Below the pieces are notes generated by a model. The model saw nothing but the letters and a program-made list of their open reading frames with translations, ran no database searches and was not told where the DNA came from. The position numbers and the translations under genes were made by a program. From assembly GCA_963377175.1 (NCBI GenBank), contig CAUJNA010002702.1:632820-696819 (forward strand): a DNA stretch of 64,000 bases, read 5' to 3'. The stretch comes from Effrenium voratum (Eukaryota; Sar; Dinophyceae; Suessiales; Symbiodiniaceae). Below, in pieces: positions 35,101 to 47,229 of this stretch; the stretch's first letter is position 1, and every line of letters starts with the position of its first letter.

Positions 35101-38100
35101 TATCATCACAGCCGTTGGTGATGCTAAGGATGCTACGATGATAGTTATCATCCTCGTCGTCATCGTTCTCATCATCTGATCATCATCTGGCGTCATCTCA
35201 TGTCTTATCATATCTTACTTATTACTTATCTTATCATATCTTACTATATATAGAAATCAAAAGGGACGTTAGACATCCTTGGCACCGCAAAGGATGCGGT
35301 GATGATAGTTATCAAGGAACAAGTAGTGATGCAGAGGATGCTACGATGATGTTGTCATCCTCGTCGTCATCTTTATCATCGTCTGATCATCACCTGCCAT
35401 CATCTCGTATCTATACTATATGAAGAAATATATATAGAAATCAAAAGGGACGTTAGACATCCTTGGCAATGCAAAGGATGCGATGATGATAGTTATCAAG
35501 GAACAAGTAGTGATGCAGAGAGAAGTTGTGATGATCGTTGTCATGATGCGGGTGATAACAAGCATCAGGCCCGTGCTATTATCGTCATGGTCGCCGTCAT
35601 CTCTTATCAGGCAGCATTGGTGATGCAGAGGATGCTGCAATGATAGTTGTCATCGCAGCCGTTAGTGATGCTACGGATGCTACGATGATAGTTATCATCC
35701 TTGTCATCATCTTTATCATCGTCTGATCATCACCTGCCATCATCTCATATCTTACTATATATAGAAATCAAAAGGGACGTTAGACATCCTTGGCAATGCA
35801 AAGGATGCGATGATGATAGCTATCAAGGAACAAGTAGGGATGCAGAGGATGTTGTGATGATCGTTGTCATGACGCGGGTGATAACGAGCATCAGGCCCGT
35901 GCCACTATCATTTTGGTCGTCGTCATCTCTTATCACGCAGCATCGGCGATGCAGAGGATGCTGCGATGATAGTTGTCATCGCAGCCGTTAGTGATGCTAC
36001 GGATGCTACGATGATAGCTATCATCTTTGTCATCATCTTTATCATCGTCTGATCATCACCTGCCATCATATCAAATCTTACTATACTATATATAGAAATC
36101 AAAAGGGGCGTTAGACATCCTTGGCAATGCAAAGGATGCGATGATGATAGTTATCAAGGAACAACAAGTGATGCAGAGAGAATTGTGATGATCGTTGTCA
36201 TGATGCGGATGATAACGAGCATCAGGCCCGTGCTATTATCGTCATGGTCGTCGTCATCTCTTATCAGGCAGCATTGGTGATGCAGAGGATGCTGCAATGA
36301 TAGTTGTCATCGCAGCCGTTAGTGATGCTACGGAAGCTACGATGATAGTTATCATCCTTATCATCATCTTTATCATTGTCTGATCATCACCTGCCATCAT
36401 CTCATATCCTACTATATATAGAAATCAAAAGGGACGTTAGACATCCTTGGCAATGCAAAGGATGCGATGATGATAGCTATCAAGGAACAAGTAGGGATGC
36501 AGAGGATGTTGTGATGATCGTTGTCATGATGCGGATGATAACGAGCATCAGGCCCGTGCTATTATCGTCATGGTCGTCGTCATCTCTTATCAGGCAGCAT
36601 CGGCGATGCAGAGGATGCTGCGATGATGGTTATCATCACAGCCGTTGGTGGTGCTAAGGATGCTACGATGATAGTTATCATCCTCGTCGTCATCTTTCTC
36701 ATCATCTGATCATCATCTGGCGTCATCTCATGTCTTATCATATCTTACTTATTATATATAGAAATCAAAAGGGACGTTAGACATCCTTGGCAATGCAAAG
36801 GATGCGATGATGATAGTTATCAAGGAACAAGTAGTGATGCAGAGGATGTTGTGATCGTTGTCATGATGCGGATGATAACGAGCATCAGGCCCGTGCTATT
36901 ATCGTCATGGTCGTCGTCATCTCTTATCAGGCAGCATTGGTGATGCAGAGGATGCTGCAATGATAGTTGTCATCGCAGCCGTTAGTGATGCTACGGATGC
37001 TACGATGATAGTTATCATCCTTGTCATCATCTTTATCATCGTCTGATCATCACCTGCCATCATCTCATATCTTACTATATACAGAAATCGAAAGGGACGT
37101 TAGACATCCTTGGCAATGCAAAGGATGCGATGATGATAGTTATCAAGGAACAAGTAGTGATGCAGAGGATGTTGTGATGATCGTTGTCATGATGCGGATG
37201 ATAACGAGCATCAGGCCCGTGCCATTATCATTATGGTCGTCGTCATCTCTTATCACGCAGCATCGGCGATGCAGAGGATGCTGCGATGATAGTTGTCATC
37301 GCAGCCGTTAGTGATGCTAAGGATGCTACGATGATAGTTATCATCCTTGTCATCATCTTTCTCATCATCTGATCATCATCTGGCGTCATCTCATGTCTTA
37401 TCATATCTTATTGTATAAGCTACGGATGCTGCGATGACAGTTATTATCCTTGTCATCATCTTTATCATCGTCTGATCATCAACTGGCGTCATCTCATATC
37501 TCATATCTCATATCTTACTATATATAGAAATCAAAAGGGACGTTAGACATCCTTGGCAATGCAACGGATGCGATGATGATTGTTATCAAGGAACAAGTAG
37601 TGATGCAGAGGATGCTGTGATGATCGTTGTCATGATGCGGATGATAACGAGCATCAGGCCCGTGCTATTATCATCATGGTCGTCGTCATCTCTTATCAGG
37701 CAGCATTGGTGATGCAGAGGATGCTGCGATGATAGTTGTCATCGCAGCCGTTAGTGATGCTACGGATGCTACGATGATAGTTATCATCCTTGTCATCATC
37801 TTTATCATCGTCTGATCATCACCTGCCATCATCTCATATCTTACTATATCTTGCTATATATAGAAATCAAAAGGAACGTTAGACATCCTTGGCAATGCAA
37901 AGGATGCGATGATGATAGCTATCAAGGAACAAGTAGGGATGCAGAGGATGTTGTGATGATCGTTGTCATGATGCGGATGATAACGAGCATCAGGCCCGTG
38001 CCATTATCATCACGGTCGTCGTCATCTCTTATCACGCAGCATCGGCGATGCAGAGGATGCTGCAATGATGGTTATCATCACAGCCGTTGGTGATGCTAAG

Positions 38101-38200
38101 GATGCTACGATGATTGTTATCATCCTCGTCGTCATCTTTCTCATCATCTGATCATCACCTGGCGTCATCTCATGTCTTATCATATGTTATTATTTACAAA
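32110..38200. repeat. Satellite array of about 325-345 bp units, 18+ copies
   Basis: The landmark CGTTAGACATCC occurs at about 32539, 32883, 33223, 33548, 33759, 34095, 34236, 34577, 34908, 35265, 35449, 35776, 36107, 36433, 36773, 37096, 37539 and 37875. Most spacings are 323-357 bp; short ones (141, 184, 211) and a long one (443) mark deleted or extended units. Each unit is rich in GATGATG/ATCATC submotifs and holds a TATATATAGAAATC block. It also has a small inverted repeat, CATCCTT with AAGGATG around a 9-base loop. Small open frames recurring in the units are artefacts of periodicity. Confidence 0.95.
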
Positions 38201-38349
38201 CGTGTCTGGCATCACCAGCATCGCCCAGGCCACAATTGAAATGAATAGAAGAAAGAGATGATCATGACAATCATGATGACGATGATGAAGGCGATGACTA
38301 TGATGACAATCATGATGAAGATGATAAGGATGATGACTCTTATGATGAC

Positions 38350-38690
38350 TAATCATCGTAGCATCCTCTGCGTTACCAAAGCTGCGGATGACTGTCATGA
38401 TCACTATCATCGTAGCATCCTCTGCATTACCAAGGGTGCCTAGCGATGATCATGACTACGCATCCCTATCGAAACGGCACCTCGCCTCAGATGCCATTTG
38501 TCATTGAGATGTGGAGTCGTGCCTTGATGATAATCATCACTACGCATCCCCAGCATCTCCCAGCAGCGATGATCATAATCATGACTACGCATCACTGTCG
38601 AAACGGCATCTCGCCTCAGATGCCATTTGGGTCATTGAGATTTGGAGTCCTGCCTTGATGATAATCATCACTACGCATCATTCGCAAGAA
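38350..38690. repeat. Two smaller tandem repeats after the satellite
   Basis: A roughly 56-bp unit (ATCGTAGCATCCTCTGC) is present twice at about 38352 and 38408. A roughly 127-bp unit (GACTACGCATC, CGAAACGGCA, CGCCTCAGATGCCATTTG) is present twice at about 38450 and 38580. Both carry the ATCATC theme of the satellite, so they are probably related decay products of it. Confidence 0.75.
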
Positions 38691-39557
38691 ACCAAAGAAA
38701 CCAAAACCAAGGGCGCTGTTTTTGGTTGCTCGAACACCACAACTAAATCCAGGGGTCAGCGGCACTGGGCGGCAGCCCTTAAATAAATTGAAAGCTGTCA
38801 AACAATGAGAGACTCACGCACTGCTGAGGAAAGGTCAGACGAAAGCAGATTTATGCAAAAAAGACAGGTTAGGGCTTGACATGAAATAGCTACTTTTGTA
38901 ACTCTGCCATGCTTGGCCTCCAGCCAATCAGGATGTCTCCTAGAAGGCTCAAGATGTGTACCAACAAGCCCAACTCGCACAACAAAAGCCATTTCAAACA
39001 AGTGTTCCAAGTCTTGTCTTGGATGCCTGCCAAGTAAAAGGGGGAAGCTCAAGGGCAACCAAGGTCCCAAGAGGCCTGCTGCAGCAACATTCATGGGTGC
39101 TGAAGCGGTTCAGGAATCAATGTCAGCCTCCACAAAGTACATATGCGTGTGGCACAAAGCAGCTAACAAGGCAGCCATCAGACAAAGATATGCTAATGAT
39201 GCAAACTTGCCAGTTTGGGAATTAATTGCCAAAACAGATATAGGTCTTTTAAAACACGATCAAAGTGAAGCACAGTGCAAAGCTTTCTGTTTTCTGTGAA
39301 GGCAAGCTGGGCTAGAGAATGTGTCCTGTGGCAGCCATGCAGTTTAATGGACGCCTGCGCAGGAGGCTGGGTGCATGCAGGGCTGAAAAGGGGAGCTGCA
39401 CATGCGCGCGCAGCGTGTGTTTGTTTTACCGGGGCTGTGGGGGGCAGTCATGCGTGTGTAAGAGGTTGCCTGTGGAAACTAGCAGTCATGGACGCGTCGG
39501 CATCCTGAGCTTCGCAGCAGCTATCTTTGCTATTTCGTCGCGACTTGTTTGTGCAAT

Positions 39558-40301
39558 GGGTGCTAACCAGTCATCAGATTGGCCTTCATACGGCGGCAGC
39601 CCCAACGGCCAGCTAGGCGGCGCTCGCCTCCTCCGCCTGCCAAAGGTGAGGTGATACGCAGCAGTGAGTCAATGGGAGGGGCATCCTCGACAACAGGAGG
39701 GTCAACAGCAGGAGCTGGCTATATGCGGCGGTAGTGCAGCCAGCGCGGATTGGAGGCGCAGTTGCGCCAGGGAGTGTGCTGTAATGAGGGTTTGCGTGTG
39801 AGCCACACACTCTTCTATGTTTGTGTGTTGGTGTGTGCTGCTTTTCAGTCGGAAGGTTTCAACTCGCACATAAACTTCTCGATGCCCGTCATTGTTGTTG
39901 CAAGCACTCCTGCGCAGGAGTGCCATGACATGTGTGCACCCCAACTAGTTGCAGCACAACCGACCGAGCTGGGAGGGCTGCAGAGCTGCAACAGCCAAAG
40001 CAACCCCGCTCCAAATACCAAAAAACCTGGCAGAGCTGGAAGCCAAAGAATAGGGGCGCCAAACAAAGAGCTGGCAGGCATCAAAGGTGCACGAAAGGGA
40101 AGCAACGATGAGCCCGCTGCTGAGGAGGTTAAAAATAGCCAAACTTCAACGGCCACCAACTTCCAAAGGTCAAAGCGCAGCCAAAAGAAAAGAAAAGGCT
40201 CCCCACGCTGCCTCCACTGGTGTTCCTGCATTGCCATGGCAATGCAGGAGGAGCTGGAGCCTATTGGTGAGGGTGCGCCGATCGGGCAAGCCTGTTGCTG
40301 A
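39558..40301 (+). CDS. Candidate spliced gene, possible N-myristoylated start
   Basis: ATG at 39558 begins MGANQSSDWPSYGG, which fits an N-myristoylation consensus (Gly2, Ser6). The frame reaches CCAAAG followed by GTGAGG at about 39648, a canonical splice donor. A pyrimidine-rich stretch ending TTTTCAG lies at 39842-39848. The downstream frame SEGFNSHINFSMPVIV starts in the same phase and stays open to 40301 with Lys/Arg-rich sequence. Another donor-like GGTGAGGG (about 40266) and acceptor-like TGTTGCAG (about 40369) follow. The family is not recognised. The splice sites are inferred by eye and dinoflagellate introns are often non-canonical, so this remains a weak hypothesis. Confidence 0.25.
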
Positions 40302-40786
40302 GGAAGGTTGTTGCGCTGGGTCTGAGCTTGCGGCAGCGATGATAAAGTAACTCCTACACCTGTTGCAGGCCCTGAAGCAAGCGCTGGCAACGGCAAACTT
40401 TGCTGGCAAACGCTTCAGCTGAATTTAGGCATGGCCCCGATGACTGTGGTTCCACTGGCTCGCGGTGGATGGCACATCTTTTCAGCAGGTGCAAATCCAA
40501 CAAGTTGTATAATCCAACGCCTAGGAGCTTGAACAACCCTCACCCAGAGCATCAGGAGGATGCAAGTGAAAAGTGAACAGAAGGAGCAGGCGGCGCGATT
40601 GCTGCTGACATCGTGCGCTGAACGGATTTGCAATTGCATCCTCTGCGGGGGGCACTGATATGCAATGGGGGGTTGTCTTGTCCATGAACATGCATGAGCA
40701 GTGAAGAGCTGGACTGCAAATGTGCGTGTGTTCACGACTGACAGGGTTCAACCAGATGGCTCACAAACTGGTAAGGTTGAGAAGAG

Positions 40787-41444
40787 TTGAAGAAGGTTGA
40801 ATTGCTTAACTTTTTCAACCCTGGTTTCCTTTACGCTGTAACTTTTCCAACCCTGTATAACTTTCATATTTGCGCTTGTAAAGCTGCCTGGATGGAGCAT
40901 GTAGCTTACCGCCCCTCAGCTACCATCATGTCGCGCAAAAAGGCATCCAAGGGAGCAAGTGACAAGAGCAGGGCTGTGGATAAGTCACCGTTGAAAAGTT
41001 CTGCTGCGGCTGGGAAAACAGAACAACAAAAACTCTTGAACGTCATCAACTTTAGAGCCCAGAATGGTTGTTGCGCTGGTTCAATCATACTTGTTGCTAG
41101 TGTGTGGTGTCACCTTTGAGGGGCCATGCATGCAATACGACTCATCAATGGGCATGCCCTGCAAAGGGGCCACTCCACTTTCGCGAGCTCATCATGAAGA
41201 CAGCTCGATTTGGCATGTACAGGCTGGCGCCACCTGCAAGAAGGATTTAGCCCAGAGGTGCAAGTCTGAAGGTGGTTCAAAACACCTTGGGTGGGTTTCC
41301 AGCAAGGATGCCATGGTTGAACGAGATGACACCGCCAAGCGTTTCATGCTCAAGAATGAGACACTGCCCTCAAATGGCTATACCCCTGGCAAGGAGAAAG
41401 AGACGCAATGGAACAAGGGTTGGGCATCAAGGACGAATCTTTGA
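40787..41444 (+). CDS. Possible further exons of unknown plus-strand gene
   Basis: Two successive plus frames look more protein-like than their surroundings. In 40787-41119, MSRKKASKGASDKSR and following Ser/Lys-rich sequence precede a hydrophobic end. In 41064-41444, residues about 30-125 are mixed and soluble (for example KSEGGSKHLGWVSSKDAM). They lie directly downstream of the candidate gene at 39.6-40.3 kb on the same strand. No domain is recognised and no splice pattern is proven. They may be unrelated noise. Confidence 0.2.
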
Positions 41445-41569
41445 GGGTGGCGTCTCCAACTGGCACTCAGGAGCTCAACAACTACTGGCGCTCCAAAACC
41501 AAGAGCAAGCGCACTGCCCGAATGTGCAGAGACCCAACTGTCCATGAACATGGAGGCCAATATGACAGC

Positions 41570-42440
41570 TCTTGGCTCGGGAAGATCCGTCTTGGGCCAG
41601 GGTAGAATATTATTCTAAGGAGAGGCGCTCACCGGGCTGTAGGCAAAAAGATCCGTCTCGGGCCAGGGTAGAAAATTATTCTAAGGAGAGGCGCTCACCG
41701 GGCTGGAGATAAAAAGATCCGTCTCGGGCCTGGGGAAATACTATTCTAAGGAGAGGCGCGCACCGGGCAGGAAGCAAAAAGACGTCTCGGGCCAGGGTAG
41801 ACTATTATTCTAAGGAGAGGCGCTCACCGAACAGGAGGCAAAAAGATCCGTCTCGGGTCAGGGTAGAATATTATTCTAAGGAGAGGCGCTCACCGGGCTG
41901 GAGACAAAAGAGCCGTCTTGGGAAGATCCGTCTCGGGAATGATCCGTCTCGGGCCGGGGTATAATGTTATTCTAAGGAGATGCGCTCACCGGGCTGAAAG
42001 TAAAAAGATCCGTCTCCGTCTCGGGAGGATCTGTTTCGGGAAGATCCGTCTCGGGCCGGAGTATAATGTTAAAAAGATCCGTCTCGGGAAGATCCGTCTC
42101 TGGAAGATTCGTCTCGGGCCGGGGTACAATATTATTCTAAGGAGAGGCGCTCACCAGGCTGGAGGTAAAAAGATCCGTCTCGGGCCTAGAATATTATTCT
42201 AAGGTCACCGCGCTGGAGGCAAAAAGATCCGTCTCGGGCTGGAGGTAAAAAGATCCGTCTCGGGATCCGTCTCGGGCCAGGGTAGAATTTTATTCTAAGG
42301 AGAGGCGCTCACCGGGCTGAGGTGAAAAGATACGTCTCGGGAAGATCCGTCTTGGGAAGATCCGTCTCGGGCCGGGGTAGAATATTCTTCTAAGGATCAC
42401 CGGGCTGGAGGCTAAAAGATCCGTCTCGGACCACGTCAAG
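41570..42440. repeat. Satellite of about 63-bp units
   Basis: Units read AAAAAGATCCGTCTCGGGCC, AGGGTAGAATATTATTCTAA, GGAGAGGCGCTCACCGGGCT. The TTCTAAGG landmark appears at about 41613, 41672, 41735, 41809, 41873, 41965, 42134, 42198, 42292 and 42389. GAATATTATTC is near-palindromic in each unit. Later units are truncated or have extra GATCCGTCTCGGGA insertions, showing internal reshuffling. Confidence 0.9.
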
Positions 42441-42539
42441 GGAAAAATACTTCTCTAGGGATCGCATTAAAAAGTTGGAGCATAGCCCGCGCCAGGGTGG
42501 AATCGAGCCCGCACCCTCCAAGCTTCACGGAGCCCTGCT

Positions 42540-43400
42540 AGTCCAGCACCGACACCCCCGTGCGCAAGAGCTGGTAGCTATCAGGTAGATGAACACGTCC
42601 GTCGTCGTACGGTCAAGTGCCTTGAAAGTGAACCAGTCGCCCGAACGGGTGCTGACGCCGCTCAGGGGCATCTTCGGTCGGGAAGCCCGCGATCGATGTC
42701 GATGTTGCGCACCGTGTCGTCGTAGGTCCCGCAAGACCGAGAGGAAGTGGAAGGGCTCCGAGGCTCCCTTTCATTGGGTTGTGCGGGTACTGCATTCTGC
42801 CCAGCTGCATCTGCGACTCCAGGAGGGTGTCCTTCTGCCTGGCTGCGCCGGGCACGTTGGCAAGCAAGTGGATCTTCCCCGCCCAGAAGCGCTCCCATCA
42901 GTTTAGTGAAGGCGCGCGCGACGGCTCCGCCACGCCCGTCGGCACCGTCGACTGCTGCGTGTGCGCCGCGGGGTAGCTGAACACCAGGGACCTTCCTGAG
43001 AGGAACGCCCGATTGAACAACTCCACGAGCGCCTAAAACGACCTGGATCTCGAAGTCGGTGCTCAGTGTGGCGTGGCGTCGGCAAACTCCAGCTTGAGCA
43101 CCAGGAGCTGCGGCGTCTTCCCGCAGCGCAGGATGCCCACCATGGTGGGGCACAGCAGCACGCGTAGCCGCTCTATTGCAACTCGTCGAAGCCCTCCGCG
43201 GCCTTGTTCTGGTTGTACTAGCGGCCCTTCAGCAGATCGTGCACTTGATGTTGAAGATCTGGATCCTCTGGATGAAACAGGCGGGGTTCGGAGTGGCCGG
43301 CGCCAGCGGGTTGGTGGCGTCGTGTTCCTGACGCGGAAGGCGATCTTGATCCGGGGTCAATGAATGAGGTACCACTGGTCGGGATGCAGACCCTCGTCTT
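42540..43400 (-). pseudogene. Frame-broken protein remnant of unknown family
   Basis: Protein-like stretches on the minus strand switch between frames. VGILRCGKTPQLLVLKLEF lies near 43110, SYPAAHTQQSTVP near 42970, IHLLANVPGAARQKDTLLES and QMQLGRMQYPHNPMKGSLGA run from about 42870, and GDWFTFKALDRTTTDVFIYL is near 42610. These look like consecutive parts of one conserved protein with several small indels. I do not recognise the family. The order and strand are consistent, so a decayed gene or retrocopy is the best reading. A retroelement polyprotein is an alternative. Confidence 0.5.
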
Positions 43401-44030
43401 CAGCTTGTGAGCTTGGGCTGTGACTTTTTTCATGCTTCTTTACATGTGCTGCGACACGCATTTTCACTCGTACGGCGAAGGAGAGCCTCGATGTCCCGGG
43501 CCAGCTGGTCGTAGCTCGGCGGAGGCATTGGCGCGCTGCTCTTGTTGAAATAGGTTTGAAACTTTCGGGTTTGTTCAGGTTGAGGCTAGGGGGCTTGCTC
43601 AGGGTTCAACTCGGGCCTGCCGATGTTTAACCTGTTGGTGGAATCAAACACAGACTTTCTGAAAAACAGTTTTGGCTTAAGGTGCGGCAGCACTCATTTT
43701 AGTCTCACCGGGGGGCGGGGGAACCTGGCAAGCGTCGGGCCTGGAACTCGGCAACTTTCAGGTTGGTAAGGCTTAAACCATGGGCGGACTGCCTGAAAAT
43801 GACGCACTTCTTGAAGGTTTCAGTTCCAAACAAAGAAAAAGCTGCTGCTGCAAGCGGCTTGCTGAGTGACATCCCTGCTCACTTTTTTGCAACAAGCTGA
43901 GGAATTTCTTGGCTACAGCGCCCAAAGCAGCTCAGCAGAGCTGAGAGAGGCGGCGAAGCAGTTAGAGGTCCCACAATGGCCTGAAAGGAGGGGCTTCTGA
44001 ATGCCTGAAGTGACCCACTTTTTTGCTACT
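43401..44030. other. No supportable gene
   Basis: No repeat, motif or convincing frame is recognised between the broken protein remnant and the 44-kb repeats. Confidence 0.4.
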
Positions 44031-44879
44031 TGCTATCTGTCAATCTCTTTCTGTGTGTCCATGTGTCTTCTCATCTATCTGTCTCTCTATCTGTCTATCT
44101 ATCCATCTTCGACCTATCCATATTTCCATCAGCCTGCAACGCCATCTTCTTGACCTTGCGAAAGTGCTGCGCTTGCCACGATCTTGAGAAAGCGCTGCGC
44201 CTGCCACGAAATCTGCACTTTACCTTGCGAAAGCGCTGCGCCTGCCACGAAATCTGTACCTGACTGTGTGAAAGTGTCCCACCTGCCGCTCTATTTCTTT
44301 TTCCATTGGCTCTATCTATCTATCCAGCTGCACCTGACCTTGCGGAAGTGCAGCGCCTGCCCAGAATCTCAAAGTGGTTCAAAGCCCGCGCTAATCCCTA
44401 AACACTCTCTTCACTGAATATTTAAACCTCAACACACCAGTGCTCCCATAATGTCCGCTCCTTTGGTCCCTTTTCTTCCAGAAGGGTTCTGTCCTGTGAG
44501 AGGGAAAGGTCTTAGGGTTGCGTCTTCTTCCAAATCCGAATCTGGGCTTGGCCAGCTGGTAAACGGTTCATAGCGCAATGTAAAAATGGCCATCCATGCT
44601 CCAAATCTGGAGATCTGGCCACTTGCCTTCCAAAGTGCTCCGAAGCCCGCGCTAGCGCGCCCCTCTTCCAAAGGGGAAACCCCAAACCCTAAACACTCTC
44701 TTCAATTAATGTTCTTTGAGACTGCGGGAAAGGTCCTAGGATCGCTTCTTCTTCCAAACCCCGAATCTGATAAACTGTTGCTCCAAATCTGGAGATCTGG
44801 CCACTTGCCTTTACCTGATCGCCTGATCGCGGCGCCTGCCAAGAAATCTGCGCTTGACCTTGTGAACGCGTCGCTCCTG

Positions 44880-44954
<75 letters not shown>

Positions 44955-45330
44955 TCTTTCTCCATTGAATCCATCTATCCAGCTACACCTGACCTTGCGG
45001 AAGTAGCCTTGCGAAACCTTCGCGCTGAAAGACCCGTCTCCGGGACCTCTGTATCTTACTATTCCCCAGCGTTTCGTCCAAGAATTCTGAAATCTCTTGA
45101 AGAGGGAAAGAAATTGCAACATTGACGGCTGGGCGCTGGGGGGCATGTAGATTGGGGCGCTGGCGCGGGTGCTTTGAGGCGCGGTGAGCGCTGGCTGGGG
45201 CGCTGCCGCAGGCGCGTACGCTATATGGTCTATGCTGGTGTATTCATCTTTTCATACTCCTGCCACAAAATCTGCGCTGGACCTTGCGAAAGTCCCGCGG
45301 CTCTCACGAAATGTGTTCGCCTGCCACGTA
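44031..45330. repeat. Copies of the 4.4-5.9 kb 39-bp family, opposite strand, plus (CT)n
   Basis: A CTATCTGTCTATC-rich tract (44045-44120) precedes units reading CCTTGCGAAAGCGCTGCGCC followed by TGCCACGAAATCTG at about 44155-44265. Weaker ones lie at about 44338, 44830, 44993 and 45262-45300. These are reverse complements of the 39-bp unit at 4.4-5.9 kb. A pure (CT)n run of about 70 bp lies at 44882-44953. A duplicated segment (CCAAATCTGGAGATCTGGCC) occurs at about 44601 and 44782. Confidence 0.85.
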
Positions 45331-47200
45331 AGTCAAACCTTGCCCATCTCCGGGGACCATTCCGAGACCGTTTTGTGTCAGGCGTGGTTTGTGCACTTCC
45401 CGTTTCTGCATCTATATATTTTCTGGTCCTTCATCGTTTTTCAGAGCTTTTTTTTGCACACATCCATGTCTCTTGAAGTTATGTGTCTGTCAAATTGGTG
45501 ACATGTCACAGCTATCTGTTTGTCACGCAATAGCTGGCTCTTCCTTTGGGTGAACATCTGTACGTCCCTTGCGGTATCAGAGTTCCCCATTTTCCAAGTT
45601 TGCCCGGTCCTGAAAGTATGCAGGACTGCAGGCTCCGCGCCTGCGCAGGGCCACAGCCCCGACTCTGAAGCAAACTTCAAAGTTGGATTGACAGGAATGT
45701 TTGCAAAAACGTAAAGACGCTTCCCCCTCGAGCTGTAGCCCAGCTGCCAGGTCAGTACACCGAAAAGCAATGACACCATCCATCCTCTACCTTGCGCAGC
45801 CATCCCGTTATCTCAGCCCCCTGAACGATTTTTGGTCGAGGCAACAACTCCATCACGGCATGCTGCTCCAAGCCTTTGCGAGCGCTCGATCCTGCAACAC
45901 GGCGGGTGTTGTATGCTTGCCATCAATTGCTGGCACGCAGATCGCATGTCAGTTCGTAGACATTGCTACAACTGATGGGAAGATGAAACCAAGAAAGAGG
46001 TTTAAAACAAAATGCCCACACGCGCCGAGGCATTGCTTACCACGAGCATCAAGTCGCTCTTACAGTAGCGTCTTTCGACTTACTAATTTCTTATCCGGCA
46101 TTTTTCCTAGCGAATGATTGCTGCTCTGCAGTTTGCGCCCTTTGGCGAGGGTCTGCGTCCCAGTGGCACGCAGGCGGCAGGTGTCAGGGAGCCTCGCAGA
46201 AGTCCTTGCTTGTTCGGCTAGACTAAGAAGTCAGAACCTTCATCACCACCATCATCCAGACAAGATCACGACATTTGGACTTCCAGCCAACTTACCATCT
46301 GCAACACATTGATGACAAAAAGGGAAAGGTGTGATGGCAGCTTTGCTTTTGCCCAAGCCCTTGATGCTGACACCAGATGAGATTACCCTACACAGTTAAA
46401 GTAAAGCCCAAAAAACCAAAATGGGTGTGTGCATTTCGGAGTGCGCCCTTGTCAAGTTGCCACCTACTTTGATAACAAAAAGCCTTTACAGCTATATATA
46501 CAACTATTTATGGGTACGCCATCAAATTCCCAAACCAAGGAAGCCCCACCAAGCTCGGCCTGCGCGCGCTTCAAAGCCCCCAGGCGTGCCAGCAGCTGCG
46601 CAGCACCCCGGAGCCGCAGGGCGCAGGGCTGAAGCGTACCCGCGTGCCCGACGGATTTGCAAAATCAAAACTGCTGTGAGTGGAAGGTCAAGATTTTCAA
46701 AGGTCAAAGAGGCTGCTACGTTTCAAGCACTGAGTGCAATTAGCACTTCCTCGTGGAAATCCGTTCGTGGTCTGGAGGGCCAAGCTCTCCCCTTGGGCCT
46801 TGAAGCCAAACAAAGCCAGCCTCTTCAAGCCCAAGTCCCGCTGGATTCCGAAAACTTTCCTCCCTCAAAAGCTCTCGCGTCTCGCTTTACCGCCCAGCCA
46901 CCCTTACCGAGCGCTCCCGAACGAGCAGCCATTACCGACTGAACAGCTGGTCAAAACTTGCAGGTTCCGTGCTGTGCTAAGCGGATGTTCCACGAACAGG
47001 CCACACAAAAACACTTGAAATGGGCAAGCTCCGAAATGGAAACTGTTCCAGGGCCGTAAGGCATACAAAACCTAAGGAGCCGCCAGCATAAGATGGGGAC
47101 AACAGCGGACAAGGAAAAGCTGCGACGATGCATCAATTGTACAAAAAGCCAAGCGAATCAGGGAGGATCTGTTGGGTTTGGTACTTCAGGCGTTGCCGCT
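45331..47200. other. No supportable gene
   Basis: Scattered frames below 175 codons occur on both strands. None carries a motif I can name. No repeat is evident. Confidence 0.4.
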
Positions 47201-47229
47201 GCTGCGTTGTGGTTGGAGCACTGGGGGAA

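Noticed and set aside
32367..38093. Recurrent 60-100 codon frames in the satellite as a gene family
   Set aside because: They repeat exactly with the satellite period, change with unit indels, and occur in both directions.
41570..42440. CRISPR array
   Set aside because: Units lack constant repeat plus unique spacers; the whole unit is repeated, and the DNA is eukaryotic.
42480..42575. tRNA on the minus strand suggested by TGGAATCGAGCCCGC
   Set aside because: T-arm-like sequence only; anticodon arm, D-arm and acceptor stem do not fold.
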